Source: Syntrophomonadaceae bacterium (GTDB lineage Bacteria; Bacillota; Dethiobacteria; DTU022). Taken from it: a stretch of 64,000 nucleotides of DNA. The first letter of the stretch is position 1. Each line of letters opens with the position of its first letter. A program made the position numbers and the translations under genes. Shown piece after piece: positions 31,449 through 40,008 of the stretch. Location: positions 1 through 64,000 of the forward strand of contig SKMK01000035.1 of assembly GCA_007121075.1 (NCBI GenBank), read 5' to 3'. The notes below the pieces were generated by a model. That model worked only from the letters and a program-made list of their open reading frames with translations. It was not told where the DNA came from and searched no databases.

Positions 31449-33635
31449 ATGGCTGTTAAAGAAAAAAAACTTAATGAACTGAAAAAAAGAGTTCAGCGGT
31501 ACTACCCGGACCTGGAAGACTGGGTTTTGGTGGAGAAGGCCTATAATTATTCCGTGGAGGCCCATTCCGGCCAGCTCCGCGAGTCGGGCGAGTCATATAT
31601 CACCCACCCGCTGGGAGTGGCCCTGATCCTGACCGAGCTGGAGCTGGACCTGGTGACCATTGTGGCCGGCCTGCTCCATGACGTGGTCGAAGACACCCCG
31701 GTAACCCTGGAACAGATCCAGGAAGAGTTCGGGGAAGAGGTGGCCGCCCTGGTGGACGGGGTGACCAAGCTGAGCCGCCTTGACTTTACCTCCAAGGAAG
31801 AACAGCAGGCGGAAACCCTGCGCAAGATGTTTATCGCCATGGCCCAGGATATCAGGGTCGTTTTGATCAAGCTGGCCGACCGGACCCATAACCTGAGGAC
31901 GTTGCGCTACCTGAATACCAATAAGCAGAAAGAAATTGCCCGGGAAACCCTGGAAATATATTCGCCCCTGGCCCACCGCCTGGGGATTTACATGATCAAG
32001 TGGGAGCTTGAGGACCTGGCTTTTCGCTACATGCAGCCCGACGACTACTTCGAGCTGGTGGACAAGCTGGCCAAGAAAAGGCGGGAGCGCGAAAAATTTA
32101 TCAACCGGATCATCTGGATCCTGCAGGACTATCTCTCCGAGGCCGGCATTGAAGCCGAAATCCAGGGCCGGCCCAAGCACCTCTACAGCATTTATAACAA
32201 GATGAAATCCCAGGGCAAGGACCTGAGCGAAATTTACGACCTGACCGCGATCCGGATCATCGTCGATTCCGTTAAAGACTGCTACCACACCCTGGGCATT
32301 GTCCATACCATCTGGAAACCGATCCCGGGCCGCTTCAAGGATTTTATCGCCATGCCCAAACCCAATATGTACCAGTCCCTGCACACCACCGTGTTTGCCG
32401 CCGAGAACGAGCTGGCCGAAATCCAGATCCGGACCTGGGATATGCACCGCATCGCCGAATACGGGATTGCCGCCCACTGGCGTTATAAAGAAAATGTAAA
32501 AGAGACGGAAAACCCCGACGAGAAGCTGACCTGGCTGCGGCAGCTGCTGGAGTGGCAGCAGGATTACCGCGATGCCCGTGATTTTATAAAAGACCTTAAA
32601 GGCGAACTGTTCAGCGACGAGGTATTTGTGTTTACCCCCAAGGGTGATGTGATCGATCTTCCGGCCGGCTCGGTGACCCTGGACTTCGCTTACAAGATCC
32701 ATACGGATGTGGGCAACCGCTGCACCGGGGCCAAAGTCAACGGGCGCCTGGTTCCCCTTGATTACCAGCTTAAAACCGGCGATATGGTTGAAGTAGTCAC
32801 TTCAAAACAGGGCTCGCCCAGCCGGGACTGGCTCAAGCTGGTCAAAACTTCCCATGCCAAGAACAAGATCCGCAGCTGGTTTAAAAAAGAACGGCGCGAA
32901 GAAAATATCGAAAAGGGCAGGGAAATGCTGGAAAGAGAGATCCGGCGGATCAACACCGAACAGCGCCTGTCCCTGAAAAGCGATCTGCTGGAAGAGGTGG
33001 GCCGTTCTTTTAATATCCAGACCGTGGAAGACCTTTATGCGGCCGTCGGTTACGGCGGAGTATCGGTCAACCAGGTTATCAGCCGCCTGCGCGAAGAGTA
33101 CAAGCGCAAGTACGGTGACCAGGAAAAAGAAAAAGCAGTGCCGGAGGTAAAACCGACCAAACGGCCCAAACAGCAGTCGATCGGTATTTCGATCCAGGGT
33201 ATGGAAGGGCTTTTGGTCCGTGTTGCCCGCTGCTGCAATCCCGTTCCAGGCGACAATATTATCGGGTTTATTACCCGGGGCCGCGGGGTCTCCGTGCACC
33301 GGCGCGACTGCCCCAACCTGGCCCAGAAAAATGTCGATGAGGGCCGCTTACTGGAAGCTTCCTGGGAGGGCCAGCCGGATGCTTCCTATCCGGTGGAAAT
33401 TGAGATAACGGCCGAAGATCGCAAGAACCTCCTGGCCGACATCATGTCCTCGGTCAATGAAAGCAAGATCGATATTACCGCGGTCAACGCCAGGGCCGAT
33501 AAAAACAATATCGCCACCATCTACATGACCATGGTGGTCAAAGACCAGGCCCATCTTGATCAGATCATGAACAAAATCAAGAAGATCAAAGAAGTTTACG
33601 AGGTCCGCCGCTACGTCTACGGATCGAACAATTAA
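31449..33635 (+). CDS. relA: Bifunctional (p)ppGpp synthetase/hydrolase, RelA/SpoT family
   Basis: This protein of about 728 residues makes and breaks the stringent-response alarmone. In order: the HD hydrolase domain (YITHPLGVALILTELELDL, LLHDVVEDTPVTLEQI, LADRTHNLRTLRYL), the synthetase domain (GRPKHLYSIYNKMKSQGK, YDLTAIRIIVDSVKDCY, MYQSLHTTVF), TGS (VFVFTPKGDVIDLPAGSVTL), a zinc-finger-like segment with RVARCCNPVPGDNIIGFITR, and a C-terminal ACT domain. Both active sites look intact. I prefer the ATG at 31449, with GGGGA 9 bases upstream, over earlier GTG and ATG codons. A terminator follows, separating it from dtd. Confidence 0.94.
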   Translation: MAVKEKKLNELKKRVQRYYPDLEDWVLVEKAYNYSVEAHSGQLRESGESYITHPLGVALILTELELDLVTIVAGLLHDVVEDTPVTLEQIQEEFGEEVAALVDGVTKLSRLDFTSKEEQQAETLRKMFIAMAQDIRVVLIKLADRTHNLRTLRYLNTNKQKEIARETLEIYSPLAHRLGIYMIKWELEDLAFRYMQPDDYFELVDKLAKKRREREKFINRIIWILQDYLSEAGIEAEIQGRPKHLYSIYNKMKSQGKDLSEIYDLTAIRIIVDSVKDCYHTLGIVHTIWKPIPGRFKDFIAMPKPNMYQSLHTTVFAAENELAEIQIRTWDMHRIAEYGIAAHWRYKENVKETENPDEKLTWLRQLLEWQQDYRDARDFIKDLKGELFSDEVFVFTPKGDVIDLPAGSVTLDFAYKIHTDVGNRCTGAKVNGRLVPLDYQLKTGDMVEVVTSKQGSPSRDWLKLVKTSHAKNKIRSWFKKERREENIEKGREMLEREIRRINTEQRLSLKSDLLEEVGRSFNIQTVEDLYAAVGYGGVSVNQVISRLREEYKRKYGDQEKEKAVPEVKPTKRPKQQSIGISIQGMEGLLVRVARCCNPVPGDNIIGFITRGRGVSVHRRDCPNLAQKNVDEGRLLEASWEGQPDASYPVEIEITAEDRKNLLADIMSSVNESKIDITAVNARADKNNIATIYMTMVVKDQAHLDQIMNKIKKIKEVYEVRRYVYGSNN

Positions 33636-33688
33636 GCAACAATCAAGAACAACCACGTAAAAACAGCTGCCGGTAGCCGGAAGGATGG

Positions 33689-33729
33689 CCATGCCTTGCT
33701 CATCTTGCCGCAGGCATGGTTTGTTTATT
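33689..33729 (+). terminator. Terminator between relA and dtd
   Basis: CCATGCC (33689-33695) pairs with GGCATGG (33713-33719) around a 17-base loop, followed directly by TTTGTTTATT. It ends 14 bases before the dtd start, so it may act as an attenuator-like stop for readthrough. Confidence 0.6.
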
Positions 33730-33743
33730 GGGGGAGGTAAAAA

Positions 33744-34193
33744 ATGAGGGCCGTAGTGCAGAGAGTCCACCAGGCATACGTGGAAGTTGACGGTGAAAAA
33801 GTGGGTGAAATCGGCCGGGGAATGGTGGTATTCCTGGGCGTGGGGCGCGAAGATTCCGGGAAAGACAGCGAATACCTGGCCGGTAAAATTTCCGGCCTCC
33901 GCATTTTCGAGGACGAAGAGGGGTTGATGAACCTCTCGGTCCTGGACAGCGGTGGCCGTGTGCTGTGCATTTCCCAGTTTACTCTATACGGCGACTGCCG
34001 CAAGGGGCGCCGACCCGGTTTTTCGGATGCGGCGCCGCCGGAGCAGGCTGTAGAGCTGTACCGGGACTTTTGTAAGCGCCTGGAGGGTTACGGCCTCAAT
34101 GCAGCTACGGGCCGGTTCCAGGAAACCATGCGCATAATAGTGGACAATGACGGCCCGGTGACCATGCTGCTTGACAGCAAGAAGCAATTTTAG
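33744..34193 (+). CDS. dtd: D-aminoacyl-tRNA deacylase
   Basis: This 149-residue enzyme removes D-amino acids, and glycine mischarged on tRNA-Ala, from tRNA. Hallmarks are [20 protein letters not shown] at the start, [48 protein letters not shown] with the SQFTL motif, and the C-terminal [11 protein letters not shown] with the GP motif, all intact. ATG with GGGGGAGG upstream. It stands 53 bases before the HisRS-AspRS gene, a usual position in Clostridia, and may share its transcript. Confidence 0.95.
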   Translation: MRAVVQRVHQAYVEVDGEKVGEIGRGMVVFLGVGREDSGKDSEYLAGKISGLRIFEDEEGLMNLSVLDSGGRVLCISQFTLYGDCRKGRRPGFSDAAPPEQAVELYRDFCKRLEGYGLNAATGRFQETMRIIVDNDGPVTMLLDSKKQF

Positions 34194-34246
34194 GAGAATA
34201 AGCAGGTAGCTTAGATGTAGTTTATATACTGGAGAGGAGTTAGAGG

Positions 34247-37200
34247 ATGAATTACAGGGCACCGCGCGGGACGCGAGACATACTACCGGAAGAAGCAAAA
34301 AAATGGCACTACCTGGAATCGATGTTCCAGAGATACTGTGAGCTGTACGGTTTCGGTGAAATCCGGACGCCCATGTTCGAGCAAACTGAACTTTTTGCCC
34401 GCAGTGTGGGGGAAGACAGCGATATTGTATCGAAGGAAATGTACACCTTCAAGGATCGCAGCGGGCGCGATCTGACCCTGCGCCCGGAACTGACCGCTGC
34501 CGTGGCCCGGGCTTACCTGGAGCATAACATGGGTGAAAAGCCCCAGCCGGTTAAGCTCTATTACAGCGGCCCCATGTTTCGCTACGACCGTCCCCAGGCC
34601 GGACGCTACCGCCAGTTCAACCAGTTTGGACTGGAAATTTTCGGTTCGGAACATGCCGCCGCCGACGTGGAAACCATCTCGTTCTGCTACAATTTTTTTA
34701 TAGCGCTGCAGATTGAAAATATCTCTATCGAAGTCAACAGCGTTGGCTGCCCACAGTGCCGGCCCGGCTACCGGGAAACCCTGGTGCCGTTCCTGGAAAA
34801 CCTGGAAAACGGGCTTTGCGACGACTGCCGGAAGCGCTACAGAAATAACCCCCTGAGGGCGCTCGACTGCAAAGAAGAAAGCTGCCAGGAGCAGGTCAAG
34901 AATGCGCCGCGCCTGATCGATCATCTCTGCCCGGAATGCGAGCGCAGCTTTGAGATCCTGAAAAAACTGCTTAACCGGTTGGAGATTCCCTTTAACCTCA
35001 ACACCAATCTGGTCCGGGGCCTTGATTATTACACCCGGACGGCTTTTGAAATAAGTGCCGGTGGGGCGGGAGCCCAGGCCTCCCTGTGCGGAGGCGGGCG
35101 TTACGACCACCTGGTTGAACATATTGGGGGCCCGCATGTGCCTGGTGTGGGGGTAGCTTTCGGCGTTGAACGGATTATGCTGGCCATGGACTGGGATAAA
35201 ATCCAGACCGGGCTCAGCTCTCCCGTTTTTATTGCTACTGCCGGCAAGGGGCTGGAAGGCGAAGCCCTGGCCCTGGCGGCCGAGTTGCGCGAAACAGGAG
35301 TGCCCGCCGAAGCCGACCTTCTCGAAAGGAGTCTCAAAGCCCAGATGAAATATTCCGGCCGGCAGGGTTTCAGCCGGGTCGTGATTATCGGTGAAAATGA
35401 AATTGAACAGGGCATTGCCACCCTGCGGGATATGGAGAGCGGGGAGCAGAAAGAGATGGCCCGCCCTGAGCTGCTGAAAGAACTAACCGGCCCTGGAACT
35501 GCTCCGGACAGCCGCGCCGGATATAAAGGGCCGGAGGACGAAGCGAAAGTGATCCTGCCCGGTGGTTCGGACGTGGCCCAAAAGACCCATTACTGCGGCA
35601 AACTGACCATCGATTACGTTAACCGGGAAGTAAAACTGACCGGCTGGGTGGGCAAACGCCGCGATCACGGCGGCCTGATTTTCATCGACCTGCGTGACCG
35701 CAGCGGCCAGGTCCAGCTGGTTTTTGACCAGAGGCAGGGCACAGAACTCTTTACCCTCGCTGAAAGCCTGCGCAGCGAATATGTGATTGCCGTGGAGGGC
35801 ACGGTGCTGCGACGCTCAGAGGAGACCGTTAACCCGTCCCTGCCTACAGGTGAAATCGAGGTCCGGGTTGGCTCCATGGAGGTCTTAAACACATCGAAAA
35901 CCCCGCCTTTTTATATAGAGGACAATATCAACGTCGATGAAAACCTGCGCTTGCGTTACCGTTACCTGGACCTGCGCCGCCCGGAAATGCTCAGGCGCCT
36001 CCAGCTGCGCCACCGGGCCGTAAAACTGATCCGAGATTATATGGACCGCTATGATTTCCTGGAAGTAGAAACCCCGATCCTGACCCGCAGCACGCCGGAA
36101 GGGGCCAGGGACTTCCTGGTGCCAGGCAGGCAGCAGGCCGGCGAGTTTTACGCCCTGCCCCAGTCTCCTCAGCTGTTCAAGCAGCTGCTCATGGTTAGCG
36201 GCATTGAACGCTATTTCCAGGTGGTGCGCTGTTTCCGCGACGAGGATTTAAGGGCCGATCGGCAACCGGAATTTACCCAGGTAGATATAGAAACTTCATT
36301 TTTCAGCATGGACAACCTGTTTGCCCTCACCGAAGGGCTGGTGGCCGGGCTCTGGAAAGAGCTCCATGGCCGGGAAATAAAACGTCCCTTTACAAAAATG
36401 CCCTACCAGGAAGCAATGAACCGTTACGGCACGGACAAACCGGATGTGCGCTACGGCATGGAGCTGGTGGGTTTAGACGAACAGGCCGGAAAAAGCGAAT
36501 TCAAAGTGTTTAAATCGGCCCTGGAAAACGGGGGAGCGGTGAAAGGGTTACGGCTGCCAGGCGGAAGCCGCCTGAGCCGCAAAGACCTGGATGATTTGAC
36601 CCTGCTGGCCCGTCAGTTCGGGGCCAAAGGCCTGGCCTGGGCTTATGTCGAATCAGAAGGCTGGCGTTCCCCGATCAGCAAATTCTTTGATGAGGCGGTT
36701 ATCAAAGAAATCAACACCAAAATGGAGGCTGAAACGGGGGATGTCCTGCTCTTTGTAGCCGACCGGTGGCACATATCCTGCACGGTCCTGGGCCACCTGA
36801 GGACTAAATTTGCTCCTGCCAACCTTCAGGAAGAACCCCATTTTCTGTGGGTTGTCGATTTCCCTCTTTTCCACTATAACGAGGAAGAGCAGCGCTACGA
36901 TTCGGATCATCACCCCTTCACGGCCCCGCGGGAAGAAGACATGCCGCTTCTTGACAGCGATCCTCTCTCAGTCCGGGCCAAAGCTTACGACCTGGTCCTG
37001 GACGGGGTAGAAATAGGCGGCGGCAGTATGCGTATTCACGACAGTTCCACCCAGGCCAAAATATTTGGGCTGCTGGGCCTTTCGGAAGAGGAAGGCAGGG
37101 AAAAATTTGGCTTCCTGCTGGAGGCCCTTACCTACGGCGCCCCGCCGCACGGTGGAATAGCGCTCGGCCTCGACCGGTTGATCGCCCTTTTGAGCGGTGA

Positions 37201-37339
37201 TGACTCGATTCGCCAGGTGATCCCCTTCCCGAAAACCGCTACGGCCAGCTGCCTGATGACCGGCGCGCCTTCCGCCGTTTCCGATCAACAGCTGGAAGAG
37301 CTTAGAATTAAAATAGAGGCGAAAAAAGAAGATAAGTGA
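34247..37339 (+). CDS. hisS-aspS: Histidyl-/aspartyl-tRNA synthetase fusion (HisRS-AspRS)
   Basis: One open frame of 1030 residues holds two complete class II synthetases. Residues 1 to about 420 are HisRS: PRGTRDILPEEA, RTPMFEQTELFARSVGE, the TLRPELTAAVARAY motif, GRYRQFNQFGLEIFG (motif 2), RGLDYYTRTAFE and GVAFGVERIMLAM (motif 3), plus an anticodon-binding domain. A linker of about 30 Gly/Pro/charged residues (GPGTAPDSRAGYKGPED) leads at about 448 into AspRS: HYCGKLTIDYVNREVKLTGW, RRDHGGLIFIDLRDRSGQVQ, FRDEDLRADRQPEFTQVDIE (motif 2), a GAD insertion domain and GIALGLDRLIALLSGDDSIR (motif 3). Both active sites look usable. In relatives these are two adjacent genes. A GTG in the linker (35575) could allow separate AspRS initiation, but its ribosome binding site is weak. 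A sequencing indel cannot be ruled out. Confidence 0.88.
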   Translation: MNYRAPRGTRDILPEEAKKWHYLESMFQRYCELYGFGEIRTPMFEQTELFARSVGEDSDIVSKEMYTFKDRSGRDLTLRPELTAAVARAYLEHNMGEKPQPVKLYYSGPMFRYDRPQAGRYRQFNQFGLEIFGSEHAAADVETISFCYNFFIALQIENISIEVNSVGCPQCRPGYRETLVPFLENLENGLCDDCRKRYRNNPLRALDCKEESCQEQVKNAPRLIDHLCPECERSFEILKKLLNRLEIPFNLNTNLVRGLDYYTRTAFEISAGGAGAQASLCGGGRYDHLVEHIGGPHVPGVGVAFGVERIMLAMDWDKIQTGLSSPVFIATAGKGLEGEALALAAELRETGVPAEADLLERSLKAQMKYSGRQGFSRVVIIGENEIEQGIATLRDMESGEQKEMARPELLKELTGPGTAPDSRAGYKGPEDEAKVILPGGSDVAQKTHYCGKLTIDYVNREVKLTGWVGKRRDHGGLIFIDLRDRSGQVQLVFDQRQGTELFTLAESLRSEYVIAVEGTVLRRSEETVNPSLPTGEIEVRVGSMEVLNTSKTPPFYIEDNINVDENLRLRYRYLDLRRPEMLRRLQLRHRAVKLIRDYMDRYDFLEVETPILTRSTPEGARDFLVPGRQQAGEFYALPQSPQLFKQLLMVSGIERYFQVVRCFRDEDLRADRQPEFTQVDIETSFFSMDNLFALTEGLVAGLWKELHGREIKRPFTKMPYQEAMNRYGTDKPDVRYGMELVGLDEQAGKSEFKVFKSALENGGAVKGLRLPGGSRLSRKDLDDLTLLARQFGAKGLAWAYVESEGWRSPISKFFDEAVIKEINTKMEAETGDVLLFVADRWHISCTVLGHLRTKFAPANLQEEPHFLWVVDFPLFHYNEEEQRYDSDHHPFTAPREEDMPLLDSDPLSVRAKAYDLVLDGVEIGGGSMRIHDSSTQAKIFGLLGLSEEEGREKFGFLLEALTYGAPPHGGIALGLDRLIALLSGDDSIRQVIPFPKTATASCLMTGAPSAVSDQQLEELRIKIEAKKEDK

Positions 37340-37413
37340 ACAAATATTCGAGCAAGGCATATTAATCGAACTTATTTGGCCATACAGTGACAAACCTGCA
37401 GAATAAGTGCATC

Positions 37414-37442
37414 TTGCGGGTTGGCGCTTTTTGTGCTATTAT
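37414..37442 (+). promoter_or_regulatory. Promoter of the 6S-like RNA
   Basis: TTGCGG at 37414-37419, a 17-base spacer and TATTAT at 37437-37442. It lies 75 bases after the synthetase gene and points to an RNA start near 37449. Confidence 0.6.
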
Positions 37443-37448
37443 TCAAGT

Positions 37449-37656
37449 GCAAAAGGAAAGATAAAAACAAGCGTAACCCTGCTGTGTTCGTGACAGCCGA
37501 TTAAGTTTTGAGCCAACACTGATCAGACGGGAGCCCGGACTTCAGCTGCGGCGCAGAAGCCCTTGTATAGGGGACCTGTTAAACAGCTGAGAGGGCACCC
37601 ACCTTTTGGGGGAACTGTTCAAAACCAACGGTCCACGGCATGGCGGGGTTTTTTTA
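37449..37656 (+). ncRNA. ssrS: 6S RNA (SsrS-like)
   Basis: This gene-free stretch folds as one long interrupted hairpin. The ends pair through AACCC and GGGTT. GTTTTGA (37505-37511) pairs with TCAAAAC (37619-37625). A large unpaired bulge follows, with CGGGAGCCCGGAC on one side and GGGCACCCACC on the other. Then TCAGCTG (37542-37548) pairs with CAGCTGA (37584-37590) around an apical CCCT/AGGG hairpin. It ends in a T-run at 37649-37655. A long rod with a central bubble that imitates an open promoter is the plan of 6S RNA, which sequesters sigma-A RNA polymerase in stationary phase. In Bacillus one 6S gene also sits beside aspS. It has its own promoter and terminator-like end. Exact ends are estimates. 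Confidence 0.7.
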
Positions 37657-37721
37657 TGTTTTTTTAAATGCTATAATAAAGCGTGTTTGACTGCTATTCA
37701 TGCTGGCGGGAGGTGGAGGCT

Positions 37722-39047
37722 GTGAACATAAATGAGCTGTATAGTTCGATTACCAGGGCCCTGGAAGAGGGCGCCCATCCGGGCGACCTGGTTGATCTAA
37801 TTGAAGACCTGGAAATCGAAGAACAGGTGAAATTGATGCACCGGTTATCCAGCGAGGACGCCTCCCTGATCCTGCAAGAAATGGAAGATTTTGAGCAGGC
37901 CGAAATTATCAGGAACCTGGACCAGGACCGGGTCAAGGAAATCTTGACCAACCTGGCCTCTGACGATGCCGCCGACCTGCTTGGCAAACTTACGCCGGAA
38001 GAAACAGAAGAAATGCTCCAGCTGATTGATCAGGAGGAGGAACCGGTCGATTTCGGCAGCCTCTTGAAATACCCGGAAGAGAGCGCCGGCGGGATCATGA
38101 CTACCGAGTTTATCTCCCTGCCCGCCGATATCCCGGTAGAAGATGCCATCGAGCGCCTGCGGGAGATAGCCCCCGAAGCGGAAACCATTTATTATGTATA
38201 CGTCGTTGACGAGGAAGGGCGCCTGATCGGGGTCCTTTCCATGCGCGATTTGATTGCCGCTTCCGACGGGACCCTTTTAAAGTCAATCATGCGCACCAAT
38301 GTGATCAGCGTCAATGCTGCCCTGGACCAGGAAGAAGTGGCCCGGGTGGTATCCAAATACGACCTGCTGGCGGTGCCGGTAATCGACGACCAGGGCCGGC
38401 TGCTCGGGATCATCACCGTCGACGACGTGATTGATGTTATGGAGCAAGAGGCCACCGAAGACATCTACCGCCTGGCCGGGGCCAGCGAAATCGTCGACAT
38501 GGAGCTTACGGAAGCGCCCGTCAGCAAGGTGGTCCGCCTCCGTCTGCCCTGGCTGATGATCAGCATGGTCGGCGGTTTTATTTCCGGGAGTGTGATCGGG
38601 GGATATGAAAGTACCCTGGAAGCGATCGTGGTCCTGGCCGTTTTTATCCCGGTGATCATGGACATGGGTGGCAACGTGGGCACTCAGTCTTCCACTATCT
38701 TTGTGCGCGGCCTGGCTACCGGCGAAATTGACCGGGGCGAGGTCTGGCCCTATTTTTTCCGGGAGGTAAAAATTGGCGTTACCCTGGGTTTGATCTGCGG
38801 CTCCATTATCTCGGTGGCCGCCTACCTGTGGCAGGGGAACCCCTACCTGGGACTGGTGGTGGGTTTTTCCATGCTGGCCACGATCAGTGTAGCGGCCCTG
38901 ATCGGCACCCTGGTCCCCCTGATCTGCAGTATGAACAATATCGACCCGGCCATAACGGCCGGCCCCTTTGTCACTACCATCAAGGACGTCACCGGACTGA
39001 TGATCTACTTTGTCGTCGCCACTACTTTCCTGGAATACCTGCGCTAG
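37722..39047 (+). CDS. mgtE: Magnesium transporter MgtE
   Basis: This protein of about 441 residues is a Mg2+ channel/transporter. The N-terminal helical domain (RLSSEDASLILQEMEDFEQA, DDAADLLGKLTPEETEEML) is followed by two CBS domains (ESAGGIMTTEFISLPADIPV, MRTNVISVNAALDQEEVARV) and five membrane helices with the family motif MDMGGNVGTQSSTIFVRGLA, whose acidic and Gly residues line the pore. The start is the GTG at 37722, directly behind GGGAGGTGGAGG. A GTG at 37683 lies almost on the transcription start implied by TATAAT at 37672-37677 and is unlikely. Known members close their gate when cytoplasmic Mg2+ binds the N and CBS domains. Confidence 0.93.
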   Translation: MNINELYSSITRALEEGAHPGDLVDLIEDLEIEEQVKLMHRLSSEDASLILQEMEDFEQAEIIRNLDQDRVKEILTNLASDDAADLLGKLTPEETEEMLQLIDQEEEPVDFGSLLKYPEESAGGIMTTEFISLPADIPVEDAIERLREIAPEAETIYYVYVVDEEGRLIGVLSMRDLIAASDGTLLKSIMRTNVISVNAALDQEEVARVVSKYDLLAVPVIDDQGRLLGIITVDDVIDVMEQEATEDIYRLAGASEIVDMELTEAPVSKVVRLRLPWLMISMVGGFISGSVIGGYESTLEAIVVLAVFIPVIMDMGGNVGTQSSTIFVRGLATGEIDRGEVWPYFFREVKIGVTLGLICGSIISVAAYLWQGNPYLGLVVGFSMLATISVAALIGTLVPLICSMNNIDPAITAGPFVTTIKDVTGLMIYFVVATTFLEYLR

Positions 39048-39474
39048 CTGGGACAGCGCTCCACTTTTATAGACTGGTTTAAGTAAACGTTACCCCGATC
39101 AACATCAAGCAACCCCTGAATTACTGCCTTCAATCCCTTCAGCCAATTCTCTCCAGGCTGTTCGGGATTATGTTTAGTTGTCTGTGCCGGCAATATAGAA
39201 CCTGCCATTAGCCCGTAATCACACAACCCACAATCACACCGGTAATCCAGTGTTTAAGGCCATTTTCTAGCTGTGCCCCCGCCGCGGCTTAAATGGTTAT
39301 TTTAATTTTCAGGGGGAAAAGGAGGCAATTTGGCCGGTAGAAGCGATCTGTGCAACTCGCAGCGATTTTAACCAAATAATGGCAATTCAGGCCTGAAAGT
39401 GGTCAAATTTATTAAGATTTTCTTATTATTTTTATATTTTTTTTGTTTTTTTAGCAGGAGATCGCAAATAGGGG
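39048..39474. other. Gene-free gap between mgtE and the division cluster
   Basis: These 427 bases hold no gene I can support. The left half has ordinary composition, with one short leftward open frame (39044-39226) lacking a ribosome binding site. The right half contains a T-rich tract (39417-39453) that ends just before the mraZ promoter and may act as an upstream AT element. No hairpin with a T-run was found after mgtE. Confidence 0.5.
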
Positions 39475-39503
39475 TTGAAATATAGAGGAAAGTGGTGTAA
39501 AGT
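39475..39503 (+). promoter_or_regulatory. Promoter of the division and cell-wall cluster
   Basis: TTGAAA at 39475-39480, a 17-base spacer and TAAAGT at 39498-39503. The -10 box lies inside the first two MraZ repeats, as expected for autorepression, and the start of mraZ follows 41 bases later. Confidence 0.65.
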
Positions 39504-39520
39504 GGTGTAAAGTGGTTGTA
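39491..39520 (+). promoter_or_regulatory. MraZ operator: three 10-bp direct repeats
   Basis: AGTGGTGTAA occurs twice in tandem (39491-39500, 39501-39510) and is followed by AGTGGTTGTA (39511-39520), so GTGG recurs exactly every 10 bases. MraZ is known to bind TGG-containing repeats spaced one helical turn apart in its own promoter. These overlap the -10 box and start site, so bound MraZ should shut the whole dcw operon. Confidence 0.8.
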
Positions 39521-39544
39521 GATAACCCAGACGGGGGCGAACAC

Positions 39545-39976
39545 ATGTTCACAGGCGAATATCACCATACACTGGATGGAAAGGGAAGAGTGATTGTCCC
39601 CTCGCGCCTGCGGGAAGGGCTCGGTGATAGTTTTGTGATTACGCGCGGCCTGGATCACTGCCTTTTTGCTTATCCGAATTCCGAGTGGGTTCGCCTGGAA
39701 CAGAAGCTGAAACAACTCCCCTTCACCAAAAGAGATTCAAGGGCTTTCATGCGCCTCTTCTTTTCAGGGGCGATGGAAGTGGAAGCCGACAAACAGGGAC
39801 GGATCCTGATTCCTCAGAACCTGCGGGAATATGCGGGAATAGAAAAAGAGGTTATGTTTATCGGTGTTTCGAACCGCGTGGAAATCTGGAGCGAAACGGC
39901 CTGGAAAGAATACTTTGACGAGGCTGACGAAAATTACGAAGAGCTGGCCGAAAAACTGGTCGACTTTGATCTGTAA
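39545..39976 (+). CDS. mraZ: MraZ, transcriptional regulator of the dcw cluster
   Basis: This 143-residue protein has two AbrB-like SpoVT halves: [20 protein letters not shown] at the start and [20 protein letters not shown] near residue 75, each carrying the DxKGR/DxQGR DNA-binding loop. Known MraZ forms a ring-shaped oligomer that binds GTGG-type repeats; such repeats lie directly upstream. I use the ATG at 39545, with GGGGG 8 bases before it; the GTG at 39512 is inside the operator. It is first in the cluster and 33 bases before rsmH. Confidence 0.95.
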   Translation: MFTGEYHHTLDGKGRVIVPSRLREGLGDSFVITRGLDHCLFAYPNSEWVRLEQKLKQLPFTKRDSRAFMRLFFSGAMEVEADKQGRILIPQNLREYAGIEKEVMFIGVSNRVEIWSETAWKEYFDEADENYEELAEKLVDFDL

Positions 39977-40008
39977 AAGCAGCATTTTTAAGAAAGCGGT
40001 GCTTTGCA

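Noticed and set aside
31593-32702. Long leftward open frame (about 370 codons) opposite relA
   Set aside because: It is fully antisense to a clear RelA/SpoT gene, lacks a ribosome binding site and resembles no protein; GC-rich codon bias opens such shadow frames.
35575-35577. Possible internal GTG start for a separate AspRS
   Set aside because: The codon is in frame at the right place, but only a weak GGTGG lies upstream, so it is not listed as a second gene.
39044-39226. Leftward 60-codon frame after mgtE
   Set aside because: The translation looks protein-like, but it starts with GTG without a ribosome binding site and overlaps the mgtE stop; no family is recognised.
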